NCBI RefSeq assembly: GCF_032854445.1
Contig: NC_088295.1
Coordinates: forward strand, 64,771,249-64,835,248
Reading direction: 5' to 3'
DNA from: Liolophura sinensis
Taxonomy: Eukaryota > Mollusca > Polyplacophora > Chitonida > Chitonidae
Length of the DNA: 64,000 bases
Part shown: positions 22,269 to 32,679 of the stretch, piece after piece
Position numbering within the stretch: position 1 is the first letter of the stretch
How the letters are laid out: each line of letters starts with the position of its first letter
Position numbers and translations under genes: made by a program
The notes under the pieces: generated by a model
What the model saw: only the letters and a program-made list of their open reading frames with translations
Databases searched by the model: none
What the model was told of the DNA's origin: nothing

Positions 22269-22559
22269 CCCTACAATTTTGATTTTTTTTTTTTTTTGAT
22301 TGGTGTTTTACGCCGTACTCAAGAATATTTCACTTATACGACGGCGGCCAGCATTATGGTGGGTGGAAACCGGGCAGAGCCCGGGGGAAACCCACGACCA
22401 TCCGCAGGTAGCTGACAGACTTTCCCACATACGGCCGGAGAGAAAGCCAGCATGAGCTGGACTTGAACTCACAGCGACCGCATTGGTGAGAGACTCCTGG
22501 GTCATTACGCTGTGCTAGCGCGCTAACCGACTGAGCCATGGAGGCCCCTACAATTTTGA
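22269..22559 (-). mobile_element. SINE family A, full length with 14-bp target-site duplication
   Basis: CCCTACAATTTTGA stands at both ends (22269-22282 and 22546-22559). Between them lies a reverse-oriented element: poly(T) tail, GATTGGTGTTTTACGCCG, TACTCAAGAATATTTCAC, GGGTGGAAACCGGGCAGAGC, CATGAGCTGGACTTGAACTC (box B complement) and GCGCGCTAACCGACTGAGCC (box A complement). This is the cleanest copy in the window and defines the family's ends. Confidence 0.93.
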
Positions 22560-22764
22560 CTGCACATGTAGCCTGATGACTTGGTACAGAAACAGATCAC
22601 CAGCGTGAATGACTCTTAATGCTGTTGAAACAAACTATCCAATATTTACTCGCTTCAATGGTGCTAAATTTCAAACTGTAAGGCAAATATCTCGTGAAAT
22701 ACTGTAAGAAAAACGTCTATAGGGATTCTATAATTTCAGTTGCCACTTGCACTTGTGGTCTTAT

Positions 22765-23032
22765 TTCTGACATTTTATTCATTTATTTTATTTGGTTAGT
22801 GTTTCACGCCATTCTCATGAATATTTCAATTATACGACAGCGGCCAGCATTTTGGTGGAAGGAAACCGGACAGAGCCCGGGGAAACCCACGACCATCAGG
22901 TTGCTGAGGACCTTCCCAGAGGGAGAGGAAACCTACATAAACTGGACTCAAGTGTACAACGACAGTATTGGTGAGGCTCGTGGGTCATTGCCCCGCGCTG
23001 GCGTGCTAACCCCCTCATGCACGTCCCACATA
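22765..23032 (-). mobile_element. SINE family A copy
   Basis: Reverse orientation: TTTATTTGGTTAGTGTTTCA, CGCCATTCTCATGAATATTT, GGAAACCGGACAGAGCCCGG, AAACTGGACTCAAGTG and GTGCTAACCCCC. The tail is AT-rich. The ORF at 22694-23077 lies in this element. Confidence 0.85.
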
Positions 23033-23365
23033 AATAAATACATCTCTCCGCGAATGTATCTGCAGCCATGCACATGATTTTGTGAATCTTCCAAACCAAA
23101 CTGGAATTAAGAGGTGAAAGATTTTATTTCAAATCTAGAAGCTGCGAACGGAGTTGGCCTCAAGGTTTCTGATTTTTATGTTATGCAATGATTAGATCTT
23201 TACTCACACTCTCAACGGTCACAGCAGCTCCTTCCTTCTGTTTCAAGTGAACTCTCTAAATTATTCTCTAAAAATGCCAGAGACAACCCTGAAGGTATCC
23301 CCTCTGATACAGGGAGAATTACAGGTGCGCAGAACAAGTATCGCCTTCCACTATTCACCTGTCCG

Positions 23366-23628
23366 GTACCACTGTGGCCGAGTGTTTAGCACTAATTCTA
23401 GCGCTGCACAGTGACTCAGGAGTGTATCATCAATGCGATCGTTGTTACTTCCACCTCATGCTGACTTCCTCTCTGGTCGTACGTAAAAAGGTCTCTCAGC
23501 AACCTTCGAATGGTGGTGGGATTCACCAGGGTACTGTCCGGTTTCCTCCCGTCATAATGCTTGACCGCCGTTGTATAAGTGAAATATTCTTGTATAAAGC
23601 GTAGCACCAGTCAAATCAATAAAATTAA
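23366..23628 (+). mobile_element. SINE family A copy
   Basis: The head CCACTGTGGCCGAGTGTTTA is followed by CAATGCGATCGTTGTTACTT, CTCATGCTGACTTCCTCTC, TCCGGTTTCCTCCCGTCATA, TGTATAAGTGAAATATTCTT and CACCAGTCAAATCAATAAA. Plus orientation. Confidence 0.82.
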
Positions 23629-23629
23629 T

Positions 23630-24495
23630 ATTATTCTGCCCAGTCGTGGCCCTGGCCCAATTTTGACCCAGTTCACACAATACAAATGTCCTCACACTGT
23701 GACACATGCAATTTTGCAGCGTTTGCCACAGATGGGAATTGACCGGTCAGTAAATTGATATTTGCATACGACCTATAAAAAAGCTATGTTTTTGAACAGC
23801 GCCATCTGCATGGAGTCTGGTACCAGTATGAAGCCAAATGAATGAAAATGCCGTCCTCATATTGTTCATTAAGCTACAAAGTTCATGAGTGGCGACACCT
23901 GTGATCTGGACTGATTGAATAAGATGAGGGTCAAGTAGTGTAGTATAAAATCAGTCGTGTTGTAGAGCTATACTGGCATTTTCCATGTCGTCCAGAGCAT
24001 ATGACGGGCGCCTGATTCCCATGGACCCTATACAATAGAGATGTCCTGCATGTTTCACGCGCGTTAAGCTGTATAGGTACTTCAGATTAACTCAACATCG
24101 ATCCAGTTATCCAAGACCATATAAAGCGACGAAACCCACAACCCATCCTATACATGTCGAATAGGCTTATAGACTGAAACAGCACCGTAAACAACTCCTC
24201 CATGATGGTAGGTACCTTTACCATTAATTTGTTTGGTATAAGAAATTATTGATCATTAGGCTGGTATTTGATAATTTACTAATTATTCGATTGCCTAACT
24301 GGATATGGCTCGCATGAGAGTACATCGGCTATTGTGAAATGTTCTGATACCACATCCGCACAAAACCTGAGAATATATATACTTGGGCATATCCAGGTCA
24401 CTTTAAGTAATGTACTTTCACAGTTTTAACACATACGTCACTGACGGGAATGTCCGTTTTACATTCGAACATAAATATTATTGTATTTTGCTTTA
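23630..24495. other. No recognisable feature
   Basis: No exon or repeat family member that I can support. Confidence 0.4.
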
Positions 24496-24497
24496 GA

Positions 24498-24866
24498 TTT
24501 TTGTTTAACACCGTACCCAACAAAATTTTTTCTCAAATATACCATGACGGTCAGTGTTATAAGTGGAGGAAACCGGAGTGTACGGTATAAACTGCCGACA
24601 GCTGGAAAGTTACTGACGAGCTTTTCCACTTGAGACGTACAGATATGCACACCATATTGGTGCCTTGGAAGACAAGTGGTCTTTAACGTACAAAGTCTGC
24701 ACAAATGGCCCCAACAAAGTCCCTGGAGCCGGTATTGAACTCGCGCCAGGTGTTTCAGAGAGGCAAAAACCTTTAAAGACAAACGCCTTCAGCCTCCAGA
24801 CCACTGACCCCACATTAAATATTACGGTCAGGAAAATACAACGTTTAATCATTGAGCCACCAAGTC
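24498..24866 (-). mobile_element. SINE family B copy
   Basis: The tail side is at the left (TTTTTGTTTAACACCGTACC). Then come CAGTGTTATAAGTGGAGGAA, CAGCTGGAAAGTTACTGACG, GCACACCATATTGGTGCCTT, AGACAAGTGGTCTTTAACG, GAACTCGCGCCAGGTGTTTC and TTGAGCCACCAAGTCCACTG. B shares A's tail, but its body and head differ. It lies directly against the start of the duplicated EF-hand block. Confidence 0.7.
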
Positions 24867-25033
24867 CACTGCACCATATATACGTGCACTTGCGCATATA
24901 GACATGCATGTATAAAGTCAAATAAAATGCGGGTTTATGCATGTATATTTCTTTATTTCCTTTTTTATTACTAAGTTACCTTATACTGTATTTCTGGTCG
25001 TTCTGCAGTTTGGCTTCGCTTTTGTGTTTCCAG

Positions 25034-25621
25034 CGTTTATATACACGAACCAAGAGATCCGGGATACCTGATATCAACTATGCCGTCTTGGAAAAGAAAT
25101 GGAGGTTGTTTTATCGATTTTTGGATTTCGACAAAGATCAATGTATAAACGAGGACGACATAGGTCGCATGTGCCAGAATATTAATCAGGTTTATAATTT
25201 ACCACCAGCAAAGCGGAAGGAGATTCGACAGGCCCTCAAAGCATGGTGGCAAGTATTTAAGATGCACATGGGAAGTGCTCGTCTTCTATCCTGCGAGGAC
25301 GAATTCGTCGCGACGATTAAACTTCTGTTTCAGCAGGACAATCGGGAATTGCAAAATCGAGTTAAAGACTTGGTGGATGCCATGATTATTCTGATGGACG
25401 TCAGTGGTGAAGTCGTAATAACACGTAGTAAATACGTCAGAATGTTTTGCGTCATGGGTGCTACTAATGGCTGTTATGCGGGCAGAGTGTTTGACCGGCT
25501 GAACGCTGACGGGTCTGGTATTTTAACGAAGGCGAAATTCCGCTTGGCCATACACAGATTTTTCTTCGATGACAAAGAACAAAACAGCATGAAATACATC
25601 TTTGACTTTCCTGTGCCTTGA
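25034..25621 (+). CDS. EF-hand paralogue with disabled calcium loops 3 and 4
   Basis: A terminal coding exon of 195 codons with a TGA stop at 25619. It aligns along its whole length with the protein at 17346 (NYAVLEKKWRLFYRFLD, RQALKAWWQVFKM, GSARLL, YAGRVFDRL, YIFDFP). Loop 1 (DFDKDQCINEDD) is still calcium-competent. Loop 3 reads DVSGEVVITRSK and loop 4 reads NADGSGILTKAK. Both have Lys instead of Glu at position 12, loop 3 also lacks the position-6 Gly, and loop 4 has Asn at position 1. I infer little or no calcium binding by the C-terminal pair. The acceptor is TGTGTTTCCAG ending 25033 (phase 0), or TTCTGCAG ending 25008, which is phase 2 like its neighbour. The upstream exon was not found. 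The frame is intact, so it is either a diverged functional paralogue or a young pseudogene. Confidence 0.75.
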   Translation, partial: RLYTRTKRSGIPDINYAVLEKKWRLFYRFLDFDKDQCINEDDIGRMCQNINQVYNLPPAKRKEIRQALKAWWQVFKMHMGSARLLSCEDEFVATIKLLFQQDNRELQNRVKDLVDAMIILMDVSGEVVITRSKYVRMFCVMGATNGCYAGRVFDRLNADGSGILTKAKFRLAIHRFFFDDKEQNSMKYIFDFPVP

Positions 25622-25989
25622 TATAGACTATTCAACTCGTCGAACGAAAATAGGATAGCGCCTTTTTATAAGACTCGTTCACGCGCACTGCAATTTGTCG
25701 AATTCTACAAATTGTTTTCGGTTGGGCTAACTCGAATTTGACGTGTCTGTGTTAAAATCACACCCTGAAAGCACACCGATCTGTTAAAGCTTGGTGTTTT
25801 TGTGGATCTTAAAATGCTTTTGTGAACATATCCATGCCCTATGATATAGAATTGCCTGGTGCGATGGCCACTCTCTACATTTTGTCAAACGACTAGTTAA
25901 ATCTGTTTACGTGATTAACCCGTAGACTTCGTTAATAATTACTTATTGAACTCCTCACATATATCACTTCTGGCCAAAAACTAGTTCCA

Positions 25990-26107
25990 GCGGACAATCG
26001 TGGGTTTTTTCTAGGCTCTGCCCGGTTGCCTCCCACCATAAAGCTGGCCGCCGTCGTATAAGTGAAATATTCTTCAGTACGGCGTAAAACACCAATCAAA
26101 TAAATAA
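25990..26107 (+). mobile_element. SINE A, 3' part
   Basis: TCTGCCCGGTTGCCTCCCAC, AAGCTGGCCGCCGTCGTATA, AAATATTCTTCAGTACGGCG and AAACACCAATCAAATAAATA, plus orientation. It follows the EF-hand paralogue by about 370 bp. Confidence 0.85.
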
Positions 26108-26371
26108 ACAAAAACTGTTTCAAGTTGCCGGGTCATGTGTTTAGCCGGGAGACAGTGAGATTATCCTGGATTATTGTGGTTCTGAATAAACACGATATCC
26201 AACAAAATTTGTCCTTTCTTTCCTCAACAGCCGTACAAAATGGCGGTATCGTCAGTGTCGTCTTGAATTCTTTGAAAAATCATGTAACAGTCATGGAGTT
26301 GTAGTGCTCGTGTAATATTCACCGATGCCGTCGACGAGTTACCGACCTCGGTTACATATTTAATTTTTGAT

Positions 26372-26870
26372 TGATTGTTGCTTTTAACGCCACACCAAAG
26401 AATTGTTCACTTAAGCAGCCATTTTTTAGACGTTGCGAAAACAGAAGTGCCCTGGGTAAGCCACCTTAAGTTATTTTCCCACTTGTGACGTACGGATACA
26501 TGTATGCATACCACATTGGTGAAAATGACGTCTAGTTGCCTACGTACAGAAATATTCTTGAGTAAGGGGTATAACCTCAGTAAAATAAATAAATAAATAA
26601 ATAAATAAACAAAAAGATACGTGGTCATCATCAAACCATTAACTGGGCAAATAGCCACACAAGCGTCATCGACGACTCCAGTCACAATGACAGCGTGGTA
26701 ATTGACAAATTCGGCTTCCCTGCCAAGGCCGGAATTGAACCTGTACCTCGTGTCATATTGCGATGGGTAAGGAACAGTGATCCGATAATAACTGTAGAAC
26801 GACTATGCAATTTAATACCAATATCCATGGAGTGTAATGACATCACTGCATATACCCAATCTTCATTATT
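26372..26870 (-). mobile_element. SINE family B copy interrupted by a SINE tail
   Basis: The left part (GTTGCTTTTAACGCCACACC to CATACCACATTGGTGAAAA) and the right part (ATACGTGGTCATCATC, TGCCAAGGCCGGAATTGAAC, TGTACCTCGTGTC) are contiguous in other B copies. Here they are split by a plus-oriented A-type tail at about 26545-26610. Confidence 0.6.
26545..26610 (+). mobile_element. SINE tail nested in SINE B
   Basis: CAGAAATATTCTTGAGTAAG followed by TAACCTCAGTAAAATAAATA and (AAAT)6, opposite in orientation to the surrounding B copy. Confidence 0.65.
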
Positions 26871-26959
26871 GGTTTCCAAGAGTCCAAAAGGTTGAGCGTG
26901 TATACTTCATCAACCGGAAAAGAGTGCGTAACCGCTCCTTGCGAAATTACGCCTACGGA

Positions 26960-27240
26960 CATCTGGTTACTATGGTAAGAGCCAAATGTCAGGCGCAACA
27001 CAACCGGAGTTATAGTCCGGACACGAAGTAATATAAGTAGTAGATAAATCTGGTTACCATGGTAACAGCCGAAATGTACAAATGTCCGGCGCAACACATC
27101 CTAAGTTTAAGTCCGGACACGAAGTAATATAAGTAGTAGATACATGGTAACAGCCAAAATGTACAAATGTCAGGCGCAACACATCCGAAGTTATAGTCCA
27201 GGCACGAGGTAACATAAGTAGTAGATACATCTGGTCACCA
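26960..27240. repeat. Three-copy tandem repeat, unit 84-96 bp
   Basis: Each unit holds GGTTACCATGGTAACAGCC (second copy; a perfect 14-bp palindrome lies inside it at 27053-27066). Also present are AAATGTCAGGCGCAACACA, TTATAGTCCGGACACGAAGT and AATATAAGTAGTAGATACA. Units start near 26960, 27047 and 27143, with a fourth beginning at 27227. They are very alike, so the array is recent. No gene overlaps. Confidence 0.85.
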
Positions 27241-27249
27241 TGATTACCA

Positions 27250-28425
27250 CGGTTTCCGCCGTGAATTACAAAACACCACGTCTTGTGAAGACAATACTGC
27301 GAGACCTAATTGCATGGAGAATAGAAATAACGTCTGAATCACGTAGATCATCAAATTATGTGTGTTTAATATGGACATATATACGTACTGTGTACAACTC
27401 GTATTTTACGCATAATATAACATCACACGAAATCACAGAGCATAGGTAACCTTTTTCGAAAACACGTTTGTACAACGTCGACAAAGACAACTCCACAAAC
27501 GAAATGGTCACAATGAAACTTAAATGGTCATTTATAATGACAGGAAATGAAATCAGGATTTGACGATGCTTTTATTAGAAACCTATAATTAATACTCTTC
27601 TCTTAAAGGAAAATTCTATCCAATAAAGTGCTTGTCTATCCATAAATCCAAAATATATCTGAGATGGCTGGATTACTCAGTGCGTTCGGCATTATATTTT
27701 TCATCGGCAATCTGTGAAAAGTGCATAACAAAAGTGTCACAAAACATGACATACACAATGAAAACAATGAATTAGATATCCTCCAAAGCAGGCAATGTTT
27801 TCGTAACAAGTGTAAATACATCCCAGTCAGACATCCGTTCAACTGAGCAATGGTTACTGGTGTTAAAGACGCGTAGCCATCGTATATACCGTAAATGACC
27901 ATAAGTTTCGGCCATGTGTAACGTGTCCATTTTACCTGATTCTGAGAGTTATATTGAGTTTACAAAGGTGTTTTCAGATTTGCTTAATATTCTACTGAAA
28001 AATGATAAGTTTTAGCACCAAAAATAATATTTTGTGACAATTATTTGCTTCTGAAAAATGCACTTTTGTTTGCGAAATTTTGTCACTTAGGGTAAATGTA
28101 TATAGTTACAATCGAGCCTACAAGTGCTTTGTGGAACAGAGTAAATGAAGTGTGTCATCATAAATCAGTGAAATGTTCCCGATTCACCGAGTACAGCATG
28201 ATTAATAATGGTACTAATACACACTAAGATCGGTGAATATAGGCCTAATGGTCAAAGAGGATGTACAATTTTTCACATTATTCACATTATGTGAATATAT
28301 AACGATCTATGTTTGAATGTTTATATATTGGCTAAACAATCATTTTCACGTGCTGAATGGAGGCCATGGATAATTACACAATGTCAATGAAACCAAGTTT
28401 ACACAATGCATCACACCGGTATGGC
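27250..28425. other. No recognisable feature
   Basis: AT-rich sequence. I see no exon. The 88-codon reverse ORF at 27636 has no family signature. Confidence 0.4.
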
Positions 28426-28429
28426 CAAT

Positions 28430-28488
28430 AGCCCGGTTTCCTCCCAGTACGGCGTAAAACACCAATCAAACAGATCAATAAAATAAAA
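28430..28488 (+). mobile_element. SINE A tail with internal deletion
   Basis: AGCCCGGTTTCCTCCCAGTA runs directly into CGGCGTAAAACACCAATCAA, skipping the usual roughly 50 bp between them. Confidence 0.7.
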
Positions 28489-28589
28489 CGGCGGACACCC
28501 AAAAAAAACAACCATGACATTAATTTTCACATTTTACAGTTTCACAAAAAAATCTAAGGTTCACCGCTTGCATACAGTTATTAACCGAC

Positions 28590-28796
28590 TGATTGGTGTT
28601 GGACGCCGTACTCACTTACTTAGAATTTTTCACTTACATATAATGGCGGATTATGAGTAATGGAAACGTGTGTATGGAGTAAACCACCTACCACGTACAT
28701 GTATCTGACAAACATTAGTCGAAACTAGTATCTGGATTTACCGACCTCGCCGCAACTAGTCAGATAGTAACCAATCTGAGCCAGGGAGGTCCCTGA
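28590..28796 (-). mobile_element. SINE family B, diverged copy
   Basis: GATTGGTGTTGGACGCCGTA, AATTTTTCACTTACATATAA, GTATGGAGTAAACCACC and TCTGAGCCAGGGAGGTCCC in order, tail at the left and head at the right. Confidence 0.6.
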
Positions 28797-29076
28797 CTGT
28801 TAAAAGTAATGCACACTAACAAAATTCGCTTCAAAGAACTACGAAAACCGACTCAAAGGTATGAACACTGACAACGGAACAACGTCGAGGTCACTGGTAA
28901 TGAGGCAGGAAATAATGTCATAAAACTCAGTTTCATGCATTCTCTTTATCTAAAGTGTGCACATGATTCTAACCAACACCTGGAACAGTTGTATTGATTA
29001 ATGCTGATTAAATAGTTCTAGCTTGTCTAATCGAGGCAGTGATGTAAAACGAGCGTGGAGAGCGGCGAAAGCGCTG

Positions 29077-29345
29077 TATTTATTTATTTATTTGATTGGT
29101 GTTTTACGTCGCACTCAAAAATATTTCACTTATACAACGGCGGCAAGCATAATGGCGGGAGGAAACCGGCCATAGCCCGGGGGAAACCCTCGACCACCCG
29201 CAGGTTGCTGTCGGACATTCCTTCGTACGGCCGGAGAGGAAGCCAGCATGAGCTGGACTTGAACTCACAGCGACCGCATTCGTGAATGGCTCCTGGGTCA
29301 TTACGCTGCGCTAGTGCGTAAACCAACTGAGGCACGGAGGCACCC
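29077..29345 (-). mobile_element. SINE family A, full length
   Basis: (TTTA)n tail at the left, then TTGATTGGTGTTTTACGTCG, CAAAAATATTTCACTTATAC, GAGGAAACCGGCCATAGCCC, GAGCTGGACTTGAACTCACA and CTGCGCTAGTGCGTAAACCA. The tRNA-like head CTGAGGCACGGAGGC is at the right. Confidence 0.9.
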
Positions 29346-29509
29346 CCGCATACGCGGTAAGGGGTGTGCATTGATCTTGATATCACTGAGCAGTGTACCG
29401 GAAGTGGGTAAAAGGGACACCAGGAAGAAAAATGGTTGTCGATACTGCATGGTAGGAAATACACTCTGTGTAAAGAAGTTAAAGAAGTTGGTATTATTCT
29501 TTAACTAAT

Positions 29510-29728
29510 CAGATTGGGGTCTGATTACGTGGGCATATTTCAACTATATGGCGTCTGTCAGCTTTATAGACGGATCCATAAACTGACCAAAGCCCAGAAA
29601 AAACCATGTTCCTTTGCCAAAGGTCTTGGCAAGGCAGTAATCGACCAGAGATGGCTGGATTAGAACACCCAACGTGACTGCATCGGGAGTGACGTTTTAG
29701 TCTAATCAGCCGGTGAGCGACTCCTGAT
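29510..29728 (-). mobile_element. SINE family B, strongly diverged
   Basis: GATTGGGGTCTGATTACGTG, AACTATATGGCGTCTGTCAG, TGCCAAAGGTCTTGGCAAGG and CAGCCGGTGAGCGACTCC keep the order of B landmarks, with many changes. Confidence 0.45.
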
Positions 29729-29729
29729 G

Positions 29730-30660
29730 CCATATGTACAACCGGACCTAGCTGCTTTTCACGCAAATGATACTGATATATCTTAGACAGTATTCGAAAT
29801 CAATATTTTTTAAGACGTTAAAAAGTCTAACTACGTACTTAATGACGCTGTAGTCTTCTGGATTTAAAACTTGCGCTTATAATCAAATTCACAGACAGCA
29901 GTTAAGCTTCAAGCTTCACAGCCAACAATTGTATATACGATACCACAGGGATACGTTCTGCGGAGACAGGTGACTAATATTACTTCAAAAATATTTGATT
30001 TCAGGCTAATATAAAGTGACAAATATGGACTTCTATTTACAGACCACTTTAACAAACTCGACGGTGAATACTGCCACACATCATGGGGCAACTGCATGAT
30101 GCATGATCAGGAAATAGGCCTTTTTGGCACTCTCATAAAAATGTATACGGGGCGCGATTATTCTCGATATTCGTCCCGTACACGTGTGGTACTTGTAGCC
30201 TAATCTAGGTTTTTTTTAATCAGGGTTCCTAATTACTCAGTACAATACATGAAAACAGATGTCCTATAGCATACCTGGTCACATTCAGATCGTTATGTTA
30301 TATAAATCTTTCAGTAGTACCCTTCTTCGTGAAAGAAAATAGACACGTGTGAATTTGTAGGCTACATTCATGTACGTGGTCTGGGATTTTCAGGAGGCAC
30401 TTTTATACATGCATATTATTATAAGTTTTAAATAATTCTACCACGACCGGCAATTTCATGCAATGCTTTTTTCTTTTCTTTTTTTCGGTATTTTCTGTTA
30501 TTTTAAAACAGATAATTTCATCTTAGCTTTGTGGCTGACAACACTCTCTGTCCACAACATATTAAGCCAGGATATAATAATGGATCCATTACGCGTGACT
30601 GACGATACATGCTTATATCTACCAATGACAAAAGCCAAATCGCGTTGAGAGCCGGGGATA
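29730..30660. other. No recognisable feature
   Basis: No coding, RNA or repeat feature that I can support. Confidence 0.4.
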
Positions 30661-30663
30661 GAT

Positions 30664-30778
30664 CGCACGAAGCCCACTTAACCTTGCGAGCACGTAACGG
30701 CCATTATGACGTAATGCCTACATTGCTGGTTGCCATGGTAGTTACGTGCTCGTGACATTAAGAAGGCTTTGCGCAACC
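30664..30778. mobile_element. Hairpin MITE (ACTTGCA family)
   Basis: The left arm GCGAGCACGTAAC pairs with the right arm GTTACGTGCTCGTG, and the outer parts (GCACGAAGCCC and AAGGCTTTGCGC) also pair. The centre carries GACGTAATGCCTACATTGC and GTTGCCATGGTAG, as in the copies at 14322 and 46973. Confidence 0.7.
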
Positions 30779-30779
30779 G

Positions 30780-30965
30780 GGCCTTGGGACCAAAATTAAA
30801 AATATCACAACGCTTAAATTTTGATACTGCAAATTTAAATTTAAATCTTGGGATTGCATTTATAAGGTGGTCAAAATTTGATTTTATAGGGCGCAAAAGC
30901 AAGCTCTATAATCATGTCTCAAATTTTAACGTAAGTCTGAAATGACTTTGTGGAATCGGCCACTG
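30780..30965. mobile_element. Possible partial MITE related to 32454-32679
   Basis: The right end TGAAATGACTTTGTGGAATC followed by GGCC resembles the right end of the 32454 element (AGAAATGGCTTTGTGAAATC, AGCC). Both have an interior rich in AAATTTTGA and AAATTTAAA. The left end is not clear. Confidence 0.35.
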
Positions 30966-31594
30966 TATGTAATACACTTTGGGTACCCGTAATGCAACAT
31001 TATTACATTATAGGCGTCTAGAAGGGCCGCTATTCATGGTCTTAGACGAGCTCCACAAAATATGTTCATTGTGGCTTAACTCATTGTGGAACAGGGAGTG
31101 ACATTTACAGCATTTATACAGCGATATCATAAAATCCACTCACTGAGTCTGTTGACTAGTCACTGTGATCGGGAGGTGGGTGGCCTGTACAGAGGTACAT
31201 ATGTACACATGTAAGGGTTGCAGTGGTTGTGTGTAGGTAATGCGATTGTGAGATAGGGGTTATCACCCAATGTAGATATATTCACCCAATGCTGTGGAAG
31301 GCTGGGCGTGGTTCTCCAATTTTTTCTTGTGCTACAAACACAGATACTCTACCGTTGAAAAGCTGAGCACAACATTCTTTCACTTATCAACCTATTTTCA
31401 CGTAGAAAAATCCAACATGAATAAGCAATTACATGTAGAATGGAAAGAGCAAAACTCTTTTGCAAGGAAAGCAAGTCAGTTATTAAAAGCATATTACTTG
31501 TAATGAGCATAACTTAAAGGTGCCCTTTGGCGTTGAACAGTTAATTTTAACCTAGAATCTCCTATGATTGATTGAGTGAGTGAATGAGTGAAGG

Positions 31595-31600
<6 letters not shown>
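30966..31600. other. No recognisable feature
   Basis: A 69-codon ORF at 31294 has no recognisable domain. Nothing else is seen. Confidence 0.4.

Positions 31601-31604
<4 letters not shown>

Positions 31605-31654
<50 letters not shown>
31605..31654. repeat. (GA)n microsatellite
   Basis: About 24 uninterrupted GA units. The Ser-Leu-rich reverse ORF over it is a translation artefact. Confidence 0.95.
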
Positions 31655-31656
<2 letters not shown>

Positions 31657-32450
31657 TGCATAATACAGTGCAAACTGTTTCATTTGTCTAGAAACATTTC
31701 CATGAGAAATGTCACTTATATCACCTGACGCACATACAGTATCACACACCAATCCAACCTCAATGACACCTGTACAGGTGAATGACTGATGATGGTTCAA
31801 AGCAATGTGGGTATTCACCAACAGGTCAACATTTTACTGTACATGTATCACTACAGAATAATCATAATCGAAGGGCTGTGCTAAAAAATGAACACATGTA
31901 AACTGGATCAACATGTGAACAAGTTTCAATTTAGCTTGTGCCGGTGCTAGTGTACCCTTAGAGCCTATCACTGTCATAGTTCAGTCATTTATGTACAACT
32001 TACATGTCAGTTTGAGTACGTCAGTGTCAAACTATTTCACACACTTGTAAACTGTAGACACTACAAATTTCATGGCAAATAAACTGCACATTTACAGAAA
32101 TAGTAAGTTGTATTTTTTACTGATGACATTTAAAAAAAAAATTTTTTTTTCACAACATGTGAGTAAAACAATATTTCTATGACAATGACTTCTTTCATAA
32201 TGATCAGGAATGGTTTGGACAGGTCAGTATACATGTATTTTAATCTACCATCAAAACTGATGACTTTCTCAACTTCATAACATGAAAAAAAAAGTATCCA
32301 GCAATGAAGGAAATAATAAATCAGTCACATATCTACAGGTACAAACAAAACAGAGCAAAAATAATAGGTGAGGAACGTCAACTGTTTCAGTGGGTATAAT
32401 CCGACCATCAGTCAGCTTTGTGTAGATTATTACACATCCTTGAAATCACA
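31655..32450. other. No recognisable feature
   Basis: AT-rich; no exon or family repeat. Part may be the distal 3' end of DNAJC8 transcripts, but I see no clear minus-strand AATAAA to decide. Confidence 0.35.
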
Positions 32451-32453
32451 CCT

Positions 32454-32679
32454 GGGTTTTTCCACAAAGCCACTTACAACTTACATCAACATTTGAAACA
32501 CAGCTTAACAGCTTATGTTTGAGCACTAGAAACCAAAATTTTGAACTCCTAAGTTTCATTTCAAGACAAATAAGTCAAAATTTCAAATTAAAGAACTAAA
32601 ACCTCATTATTTTGAAGAATTATTTTAAATTTAGTTTTAAATTCTGAGCTAAGTAAGAAATGGCTTTGTGAAATCAGCC
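32454..32679. mobile_element. MITE-like element with terminal inverted repeats
   Basis: The left end GGGTTTTTCCACAAAGCCAC and the right end TGGCTTTGTGAAATCAGCC are imperfect complements over about 24 bp. The interior is AT-rich with AAAATTTTGA-like motifs. It has no ORF. Confidence 0.6.

Noticed and set aside
22308-22539. tRNA-like head of SINE A (box A and box B) as a tRNA gene
   Set aside because: It is fused to a SINE body, flanked by a 14-bp target duplication, and lacks a sound acceptor stem. All tRNA-like hits in the window are SINE heads.
31552-31821. 89-codon ORF with a long Ser-Leu run
   Set aside because: Translation of the (GA)n microsatellite.
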